From: Gamarada debralockiae | Lineage: Eukaryota; Ascomycota; Leotiomycetes; Helotiales; Hyphodiscaceae | Reading direction: 5' to 3' | NCBI GenBank assembly: GCA_002803225.1 | Contig: NXFV01001613.1 | Coordinates: 17,124-81,123, forward strand | Length of the DNA: 64,000 nt | In this document: in pieces, positions 9,841-22,814 of the stretch | Numbering within the stretch: the stretch's first letter is position 1 | Layout of the letters: every line of letters begins with the position of its first letter | The notes under the pieces: model-generated | The model's input: the letters and a program-made list of their open reading frames with translations, nothing else | Database searches by the model: none | Told to the model about the DNA's origin: nothing | Translations under genes and position numbers: made by a program

Positions 9841-11535
9841 ATGACAGCCCTAGCATCCAAATCCCAGTCCCAAAAGATCTTCGAGAAGTTGAGAACCAAG
9901 CCAGCGAATAGGGTAAGCATACCGCCCTTCAAATACCAGTCGGATCAAGTAGGCGCAAGCATTGACATGAGTCTCTTTCCAGCTATGCTTCGACTGTGGG
10001 CAGAAGAATCCCACTTGGACGTCAGTGCCGTTCGGCATCTACCTTTGCCTTGACTGTTCCTCGAATCACCGCAACTTGGGCGTCCACATCTCCTTTGTCC
10101 GCTCCACGAATCTCGATCGTACGTACAAGAGCTGAGATACAATATGGGGCATTCGCTGACTCGATATTAGAATGGCAATGGGATCAATTACGGATAATGA
10201 AAGTCGGTGGCAATGACTCTGCAACGAAATTCTTCCAGTCGAATGGTGGAACGGCTGCATTGAACAGCAAGGATGCCACAACCAAATATACCTCCAACGC
10301 CGCTACAAAATACAAGGAGGAATTGAAGAGGAGATCTGCAAAGGATGCCGCTGAGTATGAGTGCCAGGGATGACCTAGATGTACAGTGGCTGACTGTGGA
10401 GCAGATACCCCAATGAAGTTGTGATTACGGACGTCATGAGCAATGGGCCAACCGACGGATCTTCTACACCAGCTGGCGAACCAGAGGACGATTTCTTCTC
10501 CTCGTGGGACAAGCCCTCGATCAAGCGACCAACACCTCCTATTTCTCGAACTGCCACCCCGCCGATCGTCGGCCGAACCCCCTCCCCTTTCCTCAACGCA
10601 GGCAACTCGAATGGCAACGGAAACGGCATTGCACGAACCTCATCTCCACTGGCGAGTGCCGATGGCTCCTCCGCTCCAGCAGCAAGCCGTACCACATCCT
10701 CCGCAGCGTTGCGCAAGACTGCCACCACTGGGTCCGGACCACGAAAAGCCAATGTATTGGGTGCCAAGAAGACAAAGTTGGGCGCAAAGAAGGTCACAGG
10801 AGATGTTATTGATTTTGATGCTGCGGAGCGCAAGGCCAAGGAGGAGGCGGAAAGAATTGAGAAATTGGGCTATGATCCTGAAGCCGAGGCAGAGGCTACC
10901 AAGGCTGCAGTCACCATCAAGGCTGCAGATCTCCCTAAGATCGCATCACCTACACCAGTCAGCCCAGGCAGAGCAGGATATGGTTCCACACAAAGCAGAG
11001 AGCGCACGAACAGCGAACTCGAGCGATTGGGTATGGGTATGGGACGACTTGGATTTGGTCAAGTTGGGGGTGCAAAGCCAGCTACTGCTCCAAAGAAGAT
11101 GGGAGGATTTGGATCTGTTGGACCTATCAAGGCCACAGAAGAGGGTAAGTTCTCTGAATTATCCTATGAAAAAGTCGTGCTAACAATGATCCAGATGACG
11201 AAGAGAAATACGCCCGCCAAAAATTCGGTGCCCAAAAGGGCATTTCGTCCGACGAGTTCTTCGGCAAAGGAGCCTTCGATGCCAACGCACAATCCGAAGC
11301 CAAACAACGACTTCAAGGTTTCGAAGGTGCTTCATCCATCTCCTCAAACGCATATTTCGGACGACCTGAGCAGGAAGAGGCAGGTGAAGATTATGGTGAT
11401 TTGGAGAGTGCTGCGAAGGACTTCGTGCGCAAGTTTGGTGTCACTGCTGGTGATGATTTGGAGAATTTGACGCAAGTCCTTGGAGAGGGTGCTTCGAAGC
11501 TTCAGAGTGCTATTCGAAGTTATCTCAACGGCTAA
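9841..11535 (+). CDS. GLO3: ADP-ribosylation factor GTPase-activating protein, Glo3 (ArfGAP2/3) type
   Basis: Five exons: 9841-9912, 9983-10118, 10171-10354, 10405-11144 and 11195-11535; all introns are GT-AG and phases agree (490 aa). The ArfGAP zinc finger is intact: Cys26, Cys29, Cys46, Cys49, with the arginine finger at Arg54 in [20 protein letters not shown]. The [13 protein letters not shown] stretch separates this class from Gcs1. The C-terminus carries the Glo3-type tail ISSNAYFGR and KDFVRKFG, ending in a short amphipathic segment. Glo3 stimulates Arf1 GTP hydrolysis and helps COPI-coated vesicle formation in Golgi-to-ER retrieval. The middle is low-complexity Ser/Pro/Thr. Confidence 0.92.
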
Positions 11536-13202
11536 AGGTCTTATGGTGGGAAATGGTCGGGGGATGAGATGTGTCAGGGGCCTGGCGTTTGAGGATATTG
11601 AGCAAGCGCATACGAATGACTGAATACGGGAAGGTGGAGGAAGAATGAGTGTCTGGTTTGCGTATGGGATTTGCAGCATAGATTGCGGTGCTCTCGAATT
11701 TAATTTCCGAACCTTTTCCCTACCTTTCTGCTGTTCGTGATTAGACTGCTTGACGTCTAAAAAAGAAGTCTTCCTCCGTACCAAATCTGGATGTGCACGT
11801 GACGACGTCCTAATTATCACGTGACAATATTAGAGGAGATGGCTATTCTCATTGTCTTCCAGATCATTGACTTTTGCTAGAAAAATGACTCGATAGACCT
11901 AAACTGACGTGGAATTGTCCTCGGGAATCTTTTTCAATCGCTGAAATGGAATGGATGATTCATCCATCCCCGTCGGACGGTAGGACAAAATGCTATGCAG
12001 GTACCATGCATAATGAAGTCTGATCACCTTACCACCCTCCTTCCAAGTGGACACGTCGTTCAATGTATCACAGAGCCGCAACCATCCAGGCACCAGAGGT
12101 GGCAACTCGAAAGTCTTCATCAGCGGCCGTCTCGCCCGAGGCTTTTTTCATTTTGTGGAGGTGGCTTGTCCAAGCGAGTGGCTCGACCCCAAAAACGAAT
12201 CGAATATTCCGTGAGCCTTCGGTCGCAGATACTGTAGGAACCCTCAACGGAAACGAGGACGCTAGTACAATAGTACAAAGGGCTGGAATGCAATTTTTTT
12301 AAAAAAAAATTTTAAAAGAAGTCCCGGGCTGAAAGATCATGGGGATGAAAATCTGAGAATCATGCATGAGAGAAGAGTGATGACATCTGACTTCTTCACA
12401 TGCCACGTTTGTTTTGATGGGAAGAGAGCGCGCGTTAAGTTGGAACTTTTGGAAGAAGGGTAGTCGGTGTCGGTGTTCAGGAACGACGCGAGATTGTCAG
12501 GGCTTGCATTGGCGTTTTGGACGCGGTTAGCAACTTGGAGTTTATTTTGGGATATCGGACAAGATAAGATAAACGATCTCCTTCTTGATCATTGAGATAA
12601 AACTGAATAAACCAATCGTCGATGATGATGAAGTCGTATCATAAAGCCCCAAAAATACATACACAATTGTAGTCTTGATATTTTATATTTTGACAAAATG
12701 ATTTCCTGATTTTGGTTCCGTATCTGGCCAGATGAGAGATGACGCTAACTCAAGCAAGGGTCCAGCTTCAAAGTCCCAACAGTTTTTGGATGTTGGGCGA
12801 AAGGGAGACCGACATTCCACCTCCCCTCCCAATCCCTCGGCACAACAATTCACCTGTGAATGTGAACAAGATAGCTAGCTGTTCAATGTGAACGAATGAA
12901 AAATACCTGGGCCCATATATGAGAGATAAAATCCCATCAATTAGAGAATTTTATCGGAGAAGATAGGGGCTATCATAGGTAGGCTTCCCTTCGACATCGG
13001 TGGCGCATAATCCAGCTCCTCCTCTGCAAGCTTTCCCATCAAATAGTTGAGCCCCTCTCCCCACGCCTTTTTGCCGACTGTTTGGTCCACTAGCGTCAAA
13101 CCAAATAACCTTTGGTTGCTTTTAAGTACTCCGCCTCCCACTTCGACTTCGACTTCGACTTCTTTCCTCACGACTTCTTCACACTCTTCGCCATACAATA
13201 TC
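11536..13202. other. Intergenic stretch before the desaturase, with a hexanucleotide repeat in the leader
   Basis: About 1.7 kb without a supported gene. Two CACGTGAC boxes occur around 11795-11823, a possible bHLH-type site. A poly-A/T run lies at about 12293-12316. Close to the start, 13138-13163 holds a short tandem run of CTTCGA units, probably in the 5' leader. The length fits the complex promoter of a lipid-regulated gene, but that is inference. Confidence 0.5.
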
Positions 13203-14674
13203 ATGGCTACACCACCACAATATGCGTCTCAGCCGCCGTCGAGCATGGCAAAAACTCCCGAGCCACATCGTAACAAGAAGTACGACCCAAAGAAACCTCA
13301 CATCACTGAAGAGCCCATCACCAAGGCGAATTGGTACAAACACGTCAACTGGCTTAACGTTACTCTCATTGTTGGAGTTCCCGTCTATGGCCTCATTGCT
13401 GCGTACTGGACGCCTCTCCAGTGGAAGACTGCCGTCTGGGCCGTCGTATATTACTTCATGACTGGTCTTGGTATCACAGCTGGTAAGTTCACTCTTCTCC
13501 ACAATGTCAGACGCACGTCAGACTAACAACTTCCGCAGGTTATCACAGACTTTGGGCACACTCTTCATACTCTGCAACAACCCCTTTGAAGATTTTCCTC
13601 GCTGCCGTTGGAGGCGGTGCCGTTGAAGGATCAATTCGATGGTGGTCAAGAGATCACCGAGCTCACCACCGATATACCGATACCGACAAGGACCCATACT
13701 CCGTCCGCAAGGGCCTCCTATACTCGCATTTCGGTTGGATGATCATGAAGCAGAACCCAAAGCGCATTGGGCGAACGGACATTTCGGATTTGAACGATGA
13801 CCCAGTCGTTGTTTGGCAACACAGGAACTACATCAAGACCGTCATCTTCATGGGCATGATCTTCCCCTGCCTCGTCACTGGTCTTGGATGGGGAGACTGG
13901 AAGGGCGGATTCATCTACGCTGGAATTCTCCGAATCTTCTTCGTCCAACAAGCAACCTTTTGCGTCAACTCCTTGGCCCATTGGCTTGGTGACCAGCCAT
14001 TCGACGACCGCAACTCTCCCCGTGACCACGTCATTACTGCTCTCGTCACTCTCGGAGAGGGTTACCATAACTTCCACCACGAGTTCCCATCCGACTACCG
14101 CAATGCTATCGAATGGCATCAATATGACCCAACGAAGTGGTCAATCTGGATCTGGAAGCAACTCGGACTCGCCTACGACCTCAAGCAATTCAAGCAAAAT
14201 GAAATCGAGAAGGGCCGTCTCCAACAATTGCAGAAGAAGCTCGACCAGAAGAGACAAACTCTCGACTGGGGTATTCCTCTTGAGCAACTGCCCATTATTG
14301 ACTGGGACGCCTACCAAACCGAGGCCAAGAACGGTCGCGCTCTCGTTGCAGTTGCTGGTGTTGTCCACGATGTGACCGACTTTATCAAGGTCCACCCAGG
14401 TGGAAAGGCTCTCATTACCTCTGGTATCGGAAAGGACGCTACCGCCATCTTCAACGGTGGTGTTTACAACCACTCCAACGCCGCACACAACCTTCTATCG
14501 ACGATGCGTGTTGGTGTTCTCCGAGGTGGTTGCGAAGTCGAGATCTGGAAGCGAGCACAACGGGAAAACAAGGACATCTCGTTCGTCAGCGACTCGGCTG
14601 GCAAGAAGATTATCCGAGCTGGCAGCCAGGTGACACGGATAGCGGAGCCGGTTGCATCAGCAGATGCTGCGTAA
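13203..14674 (+). CDS. OLE1: Acyl-CoA delta-9 (stearoyl-CoA) desaturase with C-terminal cytochrome b5 domain
   Basis: Two exons, 13203-13482 and 13539-14674, with a 56-nt intron splitting a Gly codon inside the first histidine box region; product 471 aa. All three di-iron histidine boxes are present: HRLWAH at residues 96-101, HRAHH at 133-137 and HNFHH at 270-274. Hydrophobic membrane segments lie at about 45-90 and 195-240. A cytochrome b5 domain follows, with the heme-ligand motif HPGG at residue 379 and a second His in [12 protein letters not shown]. This is the Ole1 architecture: the ER enzyme makes palmitoleic and oleic acid from saturated acyl-CoA, taking electrons from its fused b5 domain. 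It ends in a low-complexity tail. Confidence 0.95.
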
Positions 14675-16136
14675 ACACGTTTGCATTTGTTGTATGATTT
14701 TGTAGCATATTAATGAGTCGATGACCAAGGCCGTCCTGTCTGGCTAAGAAAAATTGCATCTTGTTGCTTCTGAGCGTGGGCTTGTTTATTAGATGGAGGG
14801 CGTTTGTGGAGGGGTATTTTCACGGTGCGGAAAATACAAATTTCATGCTACTCTCATTACGTATCTCTCTGAAGGTACTAATTTTTTCTTTCTTTTGGGC
14901 GGAATGGAATGAGATGGATTGAGTGTGCCTGAGGGCGATACATAGAAAACTACGAATTCCCCCAAACCTGAGATCACAACTTGAGCATCTTCAAATTTGC
15001 GTGCTACCGGTATCTAGCTACGACACCCTTTCCCATGCCACGATATCAGGTGCGGTCTAGAAATTCAGAATTAGACCATCTCTCTCCATCGTTCCTTGGT
15101 ATTACTCCCACCATCACTTGACGATTTCTCTCACTCGACCTATATCAAGGGCATCAAATCGAACGACAACGACATATCTCACGCCACAACACAGAAAGCC
15201 CCTCCAAAGCCTAAAAATCCGAGCAAGAATCCGAGCATCGGAACCTCCTCCCACCCGGTCTCAGAATCATCCCATATAACAAACTTTCCGGCGACTTCCG
15301 CGTAAGAAACTTTCCTCTTCCCCTCGCGCACGACTTGTTCCGTGTCCGAGCAATATTCAAAGGTTATGCAAGACCTCGAAAGTTAAAACATGTGTTTCCC
15401 CACATGTAGTCTCGGATTCGCTTTCGGCAGGGTGGGAATAAGGGCCCAACGAAACGGGAGGTCACGTCACGGATGATCAATGGACTCGGGGACCCTTTGT
15501 GGGGATGTCAACAATTTGATTCTTGAATCTTATGTATGATGCTAATGGCTCAACAGAATTTTATATCCAGTTTATTAGAGTAATTCGGGGGTAGGCAGCA
15601 ATGATAAACATGTGTCAAAGGGGAGATTGTGATAGGTGGTATGAACGAAGGGAGCCGACATGTGAACGAGATGTACGTAGTGGGAGATGCAGATGGAGAT
15701 GTTGACGCAAGGTCCTATCACACCGGAAAGAGCATAGGAATTACACCAGGTATGTCAATGGCAGCGTCTCGATCGACTTTCAAAGACTGCTCTTCATGGA
15801 CAGGACATTGATCCCGCCTCCCCGGTGACTCCCAACACGACAACGATTCAGTGTGCCATGGCCCTCCAATTCTCCCTCTTAATCACACTGTTGAAGAGAG
15901 AATTGAAGATGAGAAGAACGAGACCAGGAGGATAGAAGGAAAGTGTCATGAATAAGATGTACAAGGCAAAGTGCAATCCCACTAGGTAGATCTCTTACGA
16001 CACTTCATCACTCAGCTCTTCTCTCACACAGAACTTACTACAGCATAGCTGCAACAGAACAATTATTATTGCTCTTCAGTCTATCCATCCCTTTATCCCA
16101 GTGTCTATTCCAAAACACCCTTTCCGAAGCCACGAC
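14675..16136. other. Intergenic stretch between convergent desaturase and thioesterase genes
   Basis: The two genes point towards each other. The ORFs at 15096-15305 and 15629-15811 are short, of low quality and resemble nothing known. Two 3' UTRs must lie here; nothing else is supported. Confidence 0.5.
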
Positions 16137-17011
16137 CTATAGCTTCCCACCCATGTTCGGATCAATACTCACCTTCCCATGCTCACACGTCGCCAATATG
16201 GCCCCGTCCTTCTTCCTCTTCATAACCCCCTTAATACTACAAAGTCTCTTCCCAGCATGTACGACTTCGCTCTCGATGATGACTTCTTCGCCGACGGGGA
16301 TGGGGCGGATGTAAGTTACGTTTAGGGTGCGGCTGACGCCTCCGAATGCCCACTATACCACCACAAAACTATCAGCACAGTATCCAAAATTCCCCATCCA
16401 CTCATACAACCTGCAGATGAGCAAATGGTATGGGGATAAAGGGGTAGGAAGGGGGAAATGGGAAGGAACATACGAAACCGGGCTTCGCAATAGGCGCCAA
16501 AGCAGAGGTAGTACAGAAATCAAAGATGGTAGCGGTACATCCGCCATGTAGGTTTCCGAGGCGGTTGCTTTGGGAGGGATCGACGATGAAGGAGAAGACG
16601 GTTGTTCCGGGGTTAGAAGAGGCGGAGATGAGTTGGATATCTTTGCGGAAGAGAGAGGCGCCCCATCCCTAGAGTGTGTTGTTAGATTTGGGTACTACAG
16701 AAAGTGTAGAGTTGGATTCGGGGCATAGAGAAGGATCAAAGGGGGTAAGGTACGATAATTGAAGATAGACTTGGATTCCGCGGCAGAGGCTGCAAGCTTT
16801 TGATAAAGAGATTTTTCAACGCGAATTCAAAGAATAGAACCCGAATATCAAAATAAAGAGACCGAAAACCCACTTGATATATCTCCTCTGACATGGGACC
16901 TTGAAAGATCGCATTCACACGCTCCGTAGCGCTCTCATCACCAGTGGGCAGAGCAATGATTTTCTTCCCCTCCGCTACGCCTGGCATAGAGAAATTCGAC
17001 TTAGGAGCCAT
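16137..17011 (-). CDS. Hotdog-fold acyl-CoA thioesterase (PaaI/ACOT13-like)
   Basis: Three exons on the minus strand: 17011-16874, 16668-16474 and 16352-16137; GT-AG introns of 205 and 121 nt, all phase 0, product 182 aa. The 4HBT hotdog core is clear: [13 protein letters not shown] at residues 84-96 contains the Asn, His-Gly-Gly and Asp of THEM2/ACOT13-type active sites, and [19 protein letters not shown] is the following beta-strand motif of the family. Such enzymes hydrolyse acyl-CoA thioesters; substrate cannot be read from sequence, and no targeting signal is obvious. The gene is divergent from SMC2 across about 270 bp. Confidence 0.88.
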
Positions 17012-17283
17012 TCTGTACCTTAAAAATCTAAAAGGCACAAAAGGCAATGAACGAACGAACCCCAGAATCCATCGCGAAATCTGGGGGAATGGTGTCTGGA
17101 TGTCAGAGTTTCGCCGAGGTTGAGCGATTATGCATAGGTGCCGGATATCGAAGGCCAAAAACACCGGGTGCCTGAACCCTGTCGCGTGTTTTGTTGACTT
17201 TCGCGTTTTTGGCACAGAGACGAGATTCAAACAAGAACGACATTTTCGACAACTAACCACAACGACGACTCTAGAGCGCCAAA
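17012..17283. promoter_or_regulatory. Divergent promoter between the thioesterase gene and SMC2
   Basis: The start codons at 17011 (-) and 17284 (+) are 272 bp apart. The stretch must serve both transcripts; no specific motif was recognised. Confidence 0.55.
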
Positions 17284-20200
17284 ATGAGGGTTGTGGAAGT
17301 TATTATAGACGTATGTCACCTCGTTCAAATCATGTGAATGATTCTAATGAAAGTTGGCAGGGTTTTAAATCGTACGCTGTGCGAACTGTGATTTCGGGAT
17401 GGTAAACAATGGCAACGAACCGCCTAAAGGGCATGGAACTGATGTTTTGGTAGGGACGAGAGCTTCAATTCGATTACGGGACTCAATGGAAGTGGAAAGA
17501 GTAATATTCTTGACTCAATATGTTTTGTTTTGGGTATTACGAACATGACTACGGTCCGCGCACAGAATCTCCAGGTATGCGCTGCTCGTCCTTCTCAGAA
17601 GCCAGCGGGATATACTCATAGTGGAATATTAGGATCTCATCTACAAGCGTGGCCAAGCCGGAGTAACAAAAGCAAGCGTTACAATCGTCTTCGACAACCG
17701 CGACAAAAAGAAGTCCCCAATCGGATTCGAAGAATATGCCCAAATCAGCGTCACCCGACAGATCGTTCTCGGAGGCACAAGCAAATATCTGATCAACGGT
17801 CACCGCGCACAACAACAAACGGTCCAAAACCTCTTCCAATCCGTACAGCTCAATATCAATAATCCCAATTTCCTCATCATGCAAGGACGAATCACAAAAG
17901 TGCTGAACATGAAGCCTGTGGAGATTTTGGCGATGATTGAGGAAGCGGCTGGGACGCGAATGTTTGAGGATCGAAGGGATAAGGCGTTTAAGACGATGGC
18001 AAAGAAGGAGATGAAGGTTCAGGAGATTACTGAGTTGTTGAAGGATGAGATTGAGCCAAAGCTGGAGAAGCTGAGGATGGAGAAGAGGGCTTTCTTGGAT
18101 TTCCAGCAGACGCAAAATGATCTCGAAAGATTGACGAGAGTTGTTGTGGCGCATGATTATGTCAAATGCCAGGAGAAGCTTAAACAATCTGCCAATGACT
18201 TGGAGCTAAAGAAACAACGCGCTAAGGATTTGGAGGAATCGGCTGTGAGGCTGAAGAATGAGATTGAGAATCTTGCTGAGGATGTCAAGACTGTTAAGGC
18301 GCAGCGAGATAAGGAAATGCGTAAGGGAGGCAAGGCACAAGCGCTGGAGGAGGAAGTCAAGAAGCTTTCAAATGAGCTGGTTCGACTTTCGACGGTTATG
18401 GATCTCAAGAAATCTAGTATGGCCGAGGAGAAGGAGCGGAAATCTACGATCCAGAAGACAGTTTCCGAGCTTGAGACTTCGTTAAAGCAGAAAACAAAGG
18501 TTTACGAAAAGCTCCAGGCACAATACGACAAGGCCAAGGAGGAACTGGAGAAGCAAAGCCAGGAGGCAGAGACCAAGGAAGAACTCCTGCAGACTCTGCA
18601 GACTGGTGTTGCATCGAAAGAAGGCCAGGAAAGTGGATACCAAGGACAACTCCAAGATGCGCGTAACCGAGCGAGTGCTGCTTCCACCGAGCAAGAGCAA
18701 GCCAAGCTCAAGATGGCCCATCTTGAGAAGCGGATCAAGGAAGAGGAGCCACGAGCGAAGAAAGCCAAGGAGCAGAATGCTGGTCTACTTAATGATCTCG
18801 AGGGTCTCCGATCTCAAGCCCAGAAGCTTGAAAAGGAACTTGGCAAGCTTGGGTTCGAACCTGGAAAGGAAGATGATATGTACAAACAAGAGTCCACACT
18901 TCAGCAGACCATCCGAAAACTGCGCGAACAATCCGATGGCATGAAGCGAAAGGTTGCAAATATCGATTTCAACTACGCCGATCCTTCACCCAATTTCGAC
19001 AGATCCAAGGTCAAGGGATTGGTAGCTCAATTATTCACACTGGATAAGGATCACACGGATGCTGGGACGGCCCTTGAAATCTGTGCTGGTGGTCGCTTGT
19101 ACAACGTGGTTGTCGACACTGAAGTCACTGGCACGCAATTGCTCGAGAAGGGAAAGCTCAGAAAGCGCGTCACCATCATTCCTTTGAACAAGATCGCTGC
19201 TTTCCGAGCCTCAGCAGAGAAGATTGGCGCAGCCCAAAAGATCGCTCCTGGAAAGGTCGATCTTGCATTATCGCTGCTTGGTTATGAGGATGAAGTCTCT
19301 GCGGCCATGGATTATGTCTTCGGAAACACTCTCATCTGTGCTGATGCTGCAACCGCAAAACGAGTAACTTTCGATCCTGCTGTACGAATGAAGAGCATCA
19401 CACTGGAGGGAGATTCATACGACCCATCTGGAACTTTGTCTGGTGGAAGCTCTCCAAATTCAAGCGGCGTTTTGGTCACTCTACAGAAGCTCAATGAGCT
19501 GACCAAGGAATTGGGAATGCAAGAGAAGGCATTGGCAGATCTTCAAGCGACCATGGCACGAGAGAAGAAGAAGCTTGACCAGGCGAAGAAAATCAAGCAG
19601 GAGCTCGATCTGAAGTCTCACGAAATCAAGCTTACCGAAGAACAAATCGGAGGCAACTCCTCTTCATCCATCATCCAAGAGGTGGAGAATATGAAGGCAT
19701 CAATCTTGCAGCTAAAGGCTGATCTTGTGGAGGCCAAGAAGCGACAGGATGAGGCCAACAAGGATGTTAAGCGTATCGAGAAGGATATGAAGGACTTCGA
19801 CAGCAACAAGGATGGCAAGCTAGTTGAACTCCAGAGCTCTCTCGATGCTTTGAGAAAGGCCCTCACCAAGAACTCAGCATCAGTCAAGACAGTCCAAAAA
19901 GAGCTGCAAGGAGCCAGATTGGACCAGGAGCAAGTTGGCGGTGATCTTGCTACTGCACAAGAGCAACTTCAAGAAGTTGAACAGACTCTGAAAGCGCAAG
20001 CTGAAGAGATTGCTGCATTGGTTTCAGAGCAGACTCAACTCAAGGTTTGTTTCATATCCATGGTACAGAGTACATCGCTGACAATATTTTAGGACACACA
20101 TGACATTGCCCAAGCTCACCTCGATGATGAACGTGCGAAGTTGACAGGCTTTGATGACGAGCTCCGCTCATTAGAGGAAGCCTCTCGATCCAAATCAGCC

Positions 20201-21080
20201 CGCATCACGGAGGAGAGCCTCGAGATGCAAAAGCTTGGCCATCAAATTGAGAAATTCCACAAGGAGCAAGAAGCTGCCGTACAGACCGTCGCCAAGATGG
20301 AGAAGGAGCACGAATGGATCGCCGATGAAAAAGACAACTTCGGCCGAACTGGGACTCCATATGATTTCAAAGGACAGAACATTGCCGAGTGCAAGTCCTC
20401 ATTAAAGACTCTCACCGAACGATTCCAAGGCATGAAAAAGAAGATCAACCCTAAGGTCATGAACATGATTGACAGTGTAGAGAAGAAGGAAGTTTCCTTG
20501 AAGAACATGATGAAGACTGTTATCAGGGATAAGAAGAAGATTGAGGAGACGATCGTCAGCTTGGATGAGTATAAGAAGAAGGCTTTGCAGGAGACGTGGC
20601 AGAAGGTCAATGGAGATTTTGGGCAGATTTTCGCTGAGTTGTTGCCAGGGAGTTTTGCAAAGCTGGATCCGCCTGAGAATAAGACCATCAATGAGGGTCT
20701 GGAGGTTAAGGTTTGTCTTGGGAAGGTTTGGAAGCAGTCGCTCACTGAGTTGAGTGGTGGTCAACGGTACGTGGCTCTATCATTTTCATCAAACTGCATA
20801 GCTGACATTAAACAGTTCCCTGATCGCACTATCCCTCATCATGGCTCTCCTCCAATTCAAGCCAGCGCCAATGTACATCCTCGACGAAGTCGACGCCGCC
20901 CTCGATCTGTCACACACGCAGAACATCGGTCGACTGATCAAGACTCGCTTCAAGGGCAGTCAATTCATCGTCGTTTCATTGAAAGATGGCATGTTCCAGA
21001 ACGCCAACCGGATTTTCAGAACGAGGTTCAGTGAGGGTACCAGTGTGGTTCAGGCATTGACGGCGGCGGATTTCAAGTAG
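17284..21080 (+). CDS. SMC2: Condensin subunit Smc2
   Basis: Six exons: 17284-17310, 17361-17401, 17454-17574, 17633-20044, 20093-20766 and 20816-21080, all introns GT-AG of about 48-58 nt, phases consistent, product 1179 aa, the usual Smc2 length. N-terminal [15 protein letters not shown] leads to Walker A GLNGSGKS (32-39). Two long coiled coils flank the hinge (about 515-675, starting near [11 protein letters not shown] and including [11 protein letters not shown], with [15 protein letters not shown]). The C-terminal head has the ABC signature LSGGQR (1087-1092) and Walker [13 protein letters not shown] (1111 on). [17 protein letters not shown] is characteristic of Smc2. It pairs with Smc4 in condensin to compact chromosomes. 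The first two exons are very short, so start prediction by software could easily miss them. Confidence 0.96.
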
Positions 21081-22814
21081 GGTCGTCGTATAGTTAATGG
21101 ACAGTGTGAGAGTAGCATAGTGGGGTTATGGCGTCTGGGGACCTTGGTATAGGTACACACTATGGGGGGACTAATGATTGTATGAATTCCATCCCATTCA
21201 AGCATAAACAAGGGTTATTCTTATCACGTGAATGTAGTTAGCCCCTGAAAGTCATACCTGAATCAGTATGAGGGACCAACTTACTCGTACTCGCAGCGCC
21301 TGAAAAGTCCTGCTTGAATCAGCGTATGAGGACGAAACTTTATTACTTCTTACACCGCATTCGCATTCAGGCTGTCGCGATTGGCACCTCCACTAACGCC
21401 AATTGCACCACCACCTGAGGGCTTATTGGAATCTAGAAAGTATCACAAGCCATCCTTCAGCCTGTAGCGTCAAACGTGGAGGTCACAATTACCTCGATGG
21501 AAGGGGAGGCGGGTGCAATCTCCGAGTGTGTCCTTTTCAGCTGTCACTTTGTACCCAGTCTTGGTTTCGGGACAGCTTTTAACCTTTTTGATAGTTGTTG
21601 GTAGGGTTGTTTGGCGAGTGGTGACGCAAATGGCGCAGGCTGTGTAGTGATGTTTTCAATAGCCCTTTCTTTGACTTTTCGGATGGGATTTTACATTTTA
21701 ACAGGGACAAGGAGGTTTCAGATCTCACGTGCCTTTCGCGACTCGGAAAGACTTGAGATCCGTGTTCGTTCCTCGTACTTCGTACGGGAACTTCGGTCAT
21801 TACACGCGTCTTGACTCTCGATTTGAGTAGTGAGTGATGGATTTGGGGAAGCTTGATTGATTGATGAATTTAGATGTCGAAACATCCTGCGATTCGCCTT
21901 CCTCTTTCAGGACCCGCTCGTCTGGGCTTGACTGCGCCACAAAAGTCCTTGTGTATCGGGGACAGCGTACCGTCAACCGTATTTTGACTGGGTGGTTTCC
22001 CTACTAGCCAAGCCTGATGTCAATCTTGTACGTTGACTGGTACAGAAGTGACTTCCAGGACGTACTAGTGCTAGGCTGAATGAAGCTGCTGTTGTGGAAC
22101 AAGGGTCCACTCTATGTGCATGGTCCTGCATCAAAAGCAGTGGTGATGGCGGTGGATCGATCTGAGGACCCCTAAAATCCTGAGATCCTGGGAAAAAAAA
22201 AAAACTAGAAACGCGTGTGGGAGGGAAAGCTTGCAGATTTCGGCTAACGTATTCCTCGTACAAGCTACTGTAATTCTCTTCTCAGCAGCCACAGGGCGCC
22301 TGTAAAAGTAGCTTTGCCAAGGCAGGACATCCGCAGAAGGGACACGCCTCCACGTCTCCCCGTTCTCCATGGAACATTGGAACTCGCCTCACTACGGTAC
22401 TCGACTGTTTCTGATCCATCCTGCGTCTGAAGTCGACTCGGCCAACGGACACGACGAAGAAGCTGGTTAGCGTTCTTCGACCAGTGGGCTGTAACAGTGT
22501 CATTTGCTGAATTGTCCCAATTGACTCCCTATTTTCTCTTGCTGCACTTCAACACCCCATTACAATAAATACCAAGGAAAAAGACACACATCACGCGTGT
22601 GCTTCCTTCTCCTGTTTTCGATTTCTTATCTCGTTCTTCTTCTTCTTCATACACTCTCTTGCTTTTAGACTTCATGTACATCATTTGGTAAAGAGCACCT
22701 CTTCACCAAGCCTTCATCTTTGCGGGATCCACAATAGGAGACTAATTGAATCACAGCAGATAGCCGGCACATTTCGTGCCTTTATTTCCCCTCATCATCG
22801 ATAGATTTGGAATC
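21081..22814. other. Intergenic stretch with a direct repeat and CT-rich promoter
   Basis: About 1.7 kb with no supported gene. It contains the imperfect direct repeat at 21243-21340, a poly-A run at about 22193-22204, and a strongly pyrimidine-rich block at about 22605-22670 that is probably the core promoter or leader of the MOSC gene. Confidence 0.5.
21243..21340. repeat. Imperfect direct repeat, two units of about 41 bp
   Basis: Unit 1 at 21243-21283 and unit 2 at 21299-21340 both read CCTGAAA(A)GTC, then TGAATCAG, then TATGAGG and ACTT in the same order and spacing, with a few substitutions and small indels. The period is about 56 bp. The role is unknown; it lies just past the SMC2 stop, possibly in the 3' UTR. 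Confidence 0.55.

Noticed and set aside
10443..11183. 246-codon alternative frame inside GLO3 exon 4
   Set aside because: It lies in another frame of the low-complexity middle of GLO3; the real frame joins the ArfGAP domain by proper splicing.
13718..14488. Long minus-strand frames under the desaturase gene
   Set aside because: They are antisense shadows of a well-supported coding exon with biased codon use.
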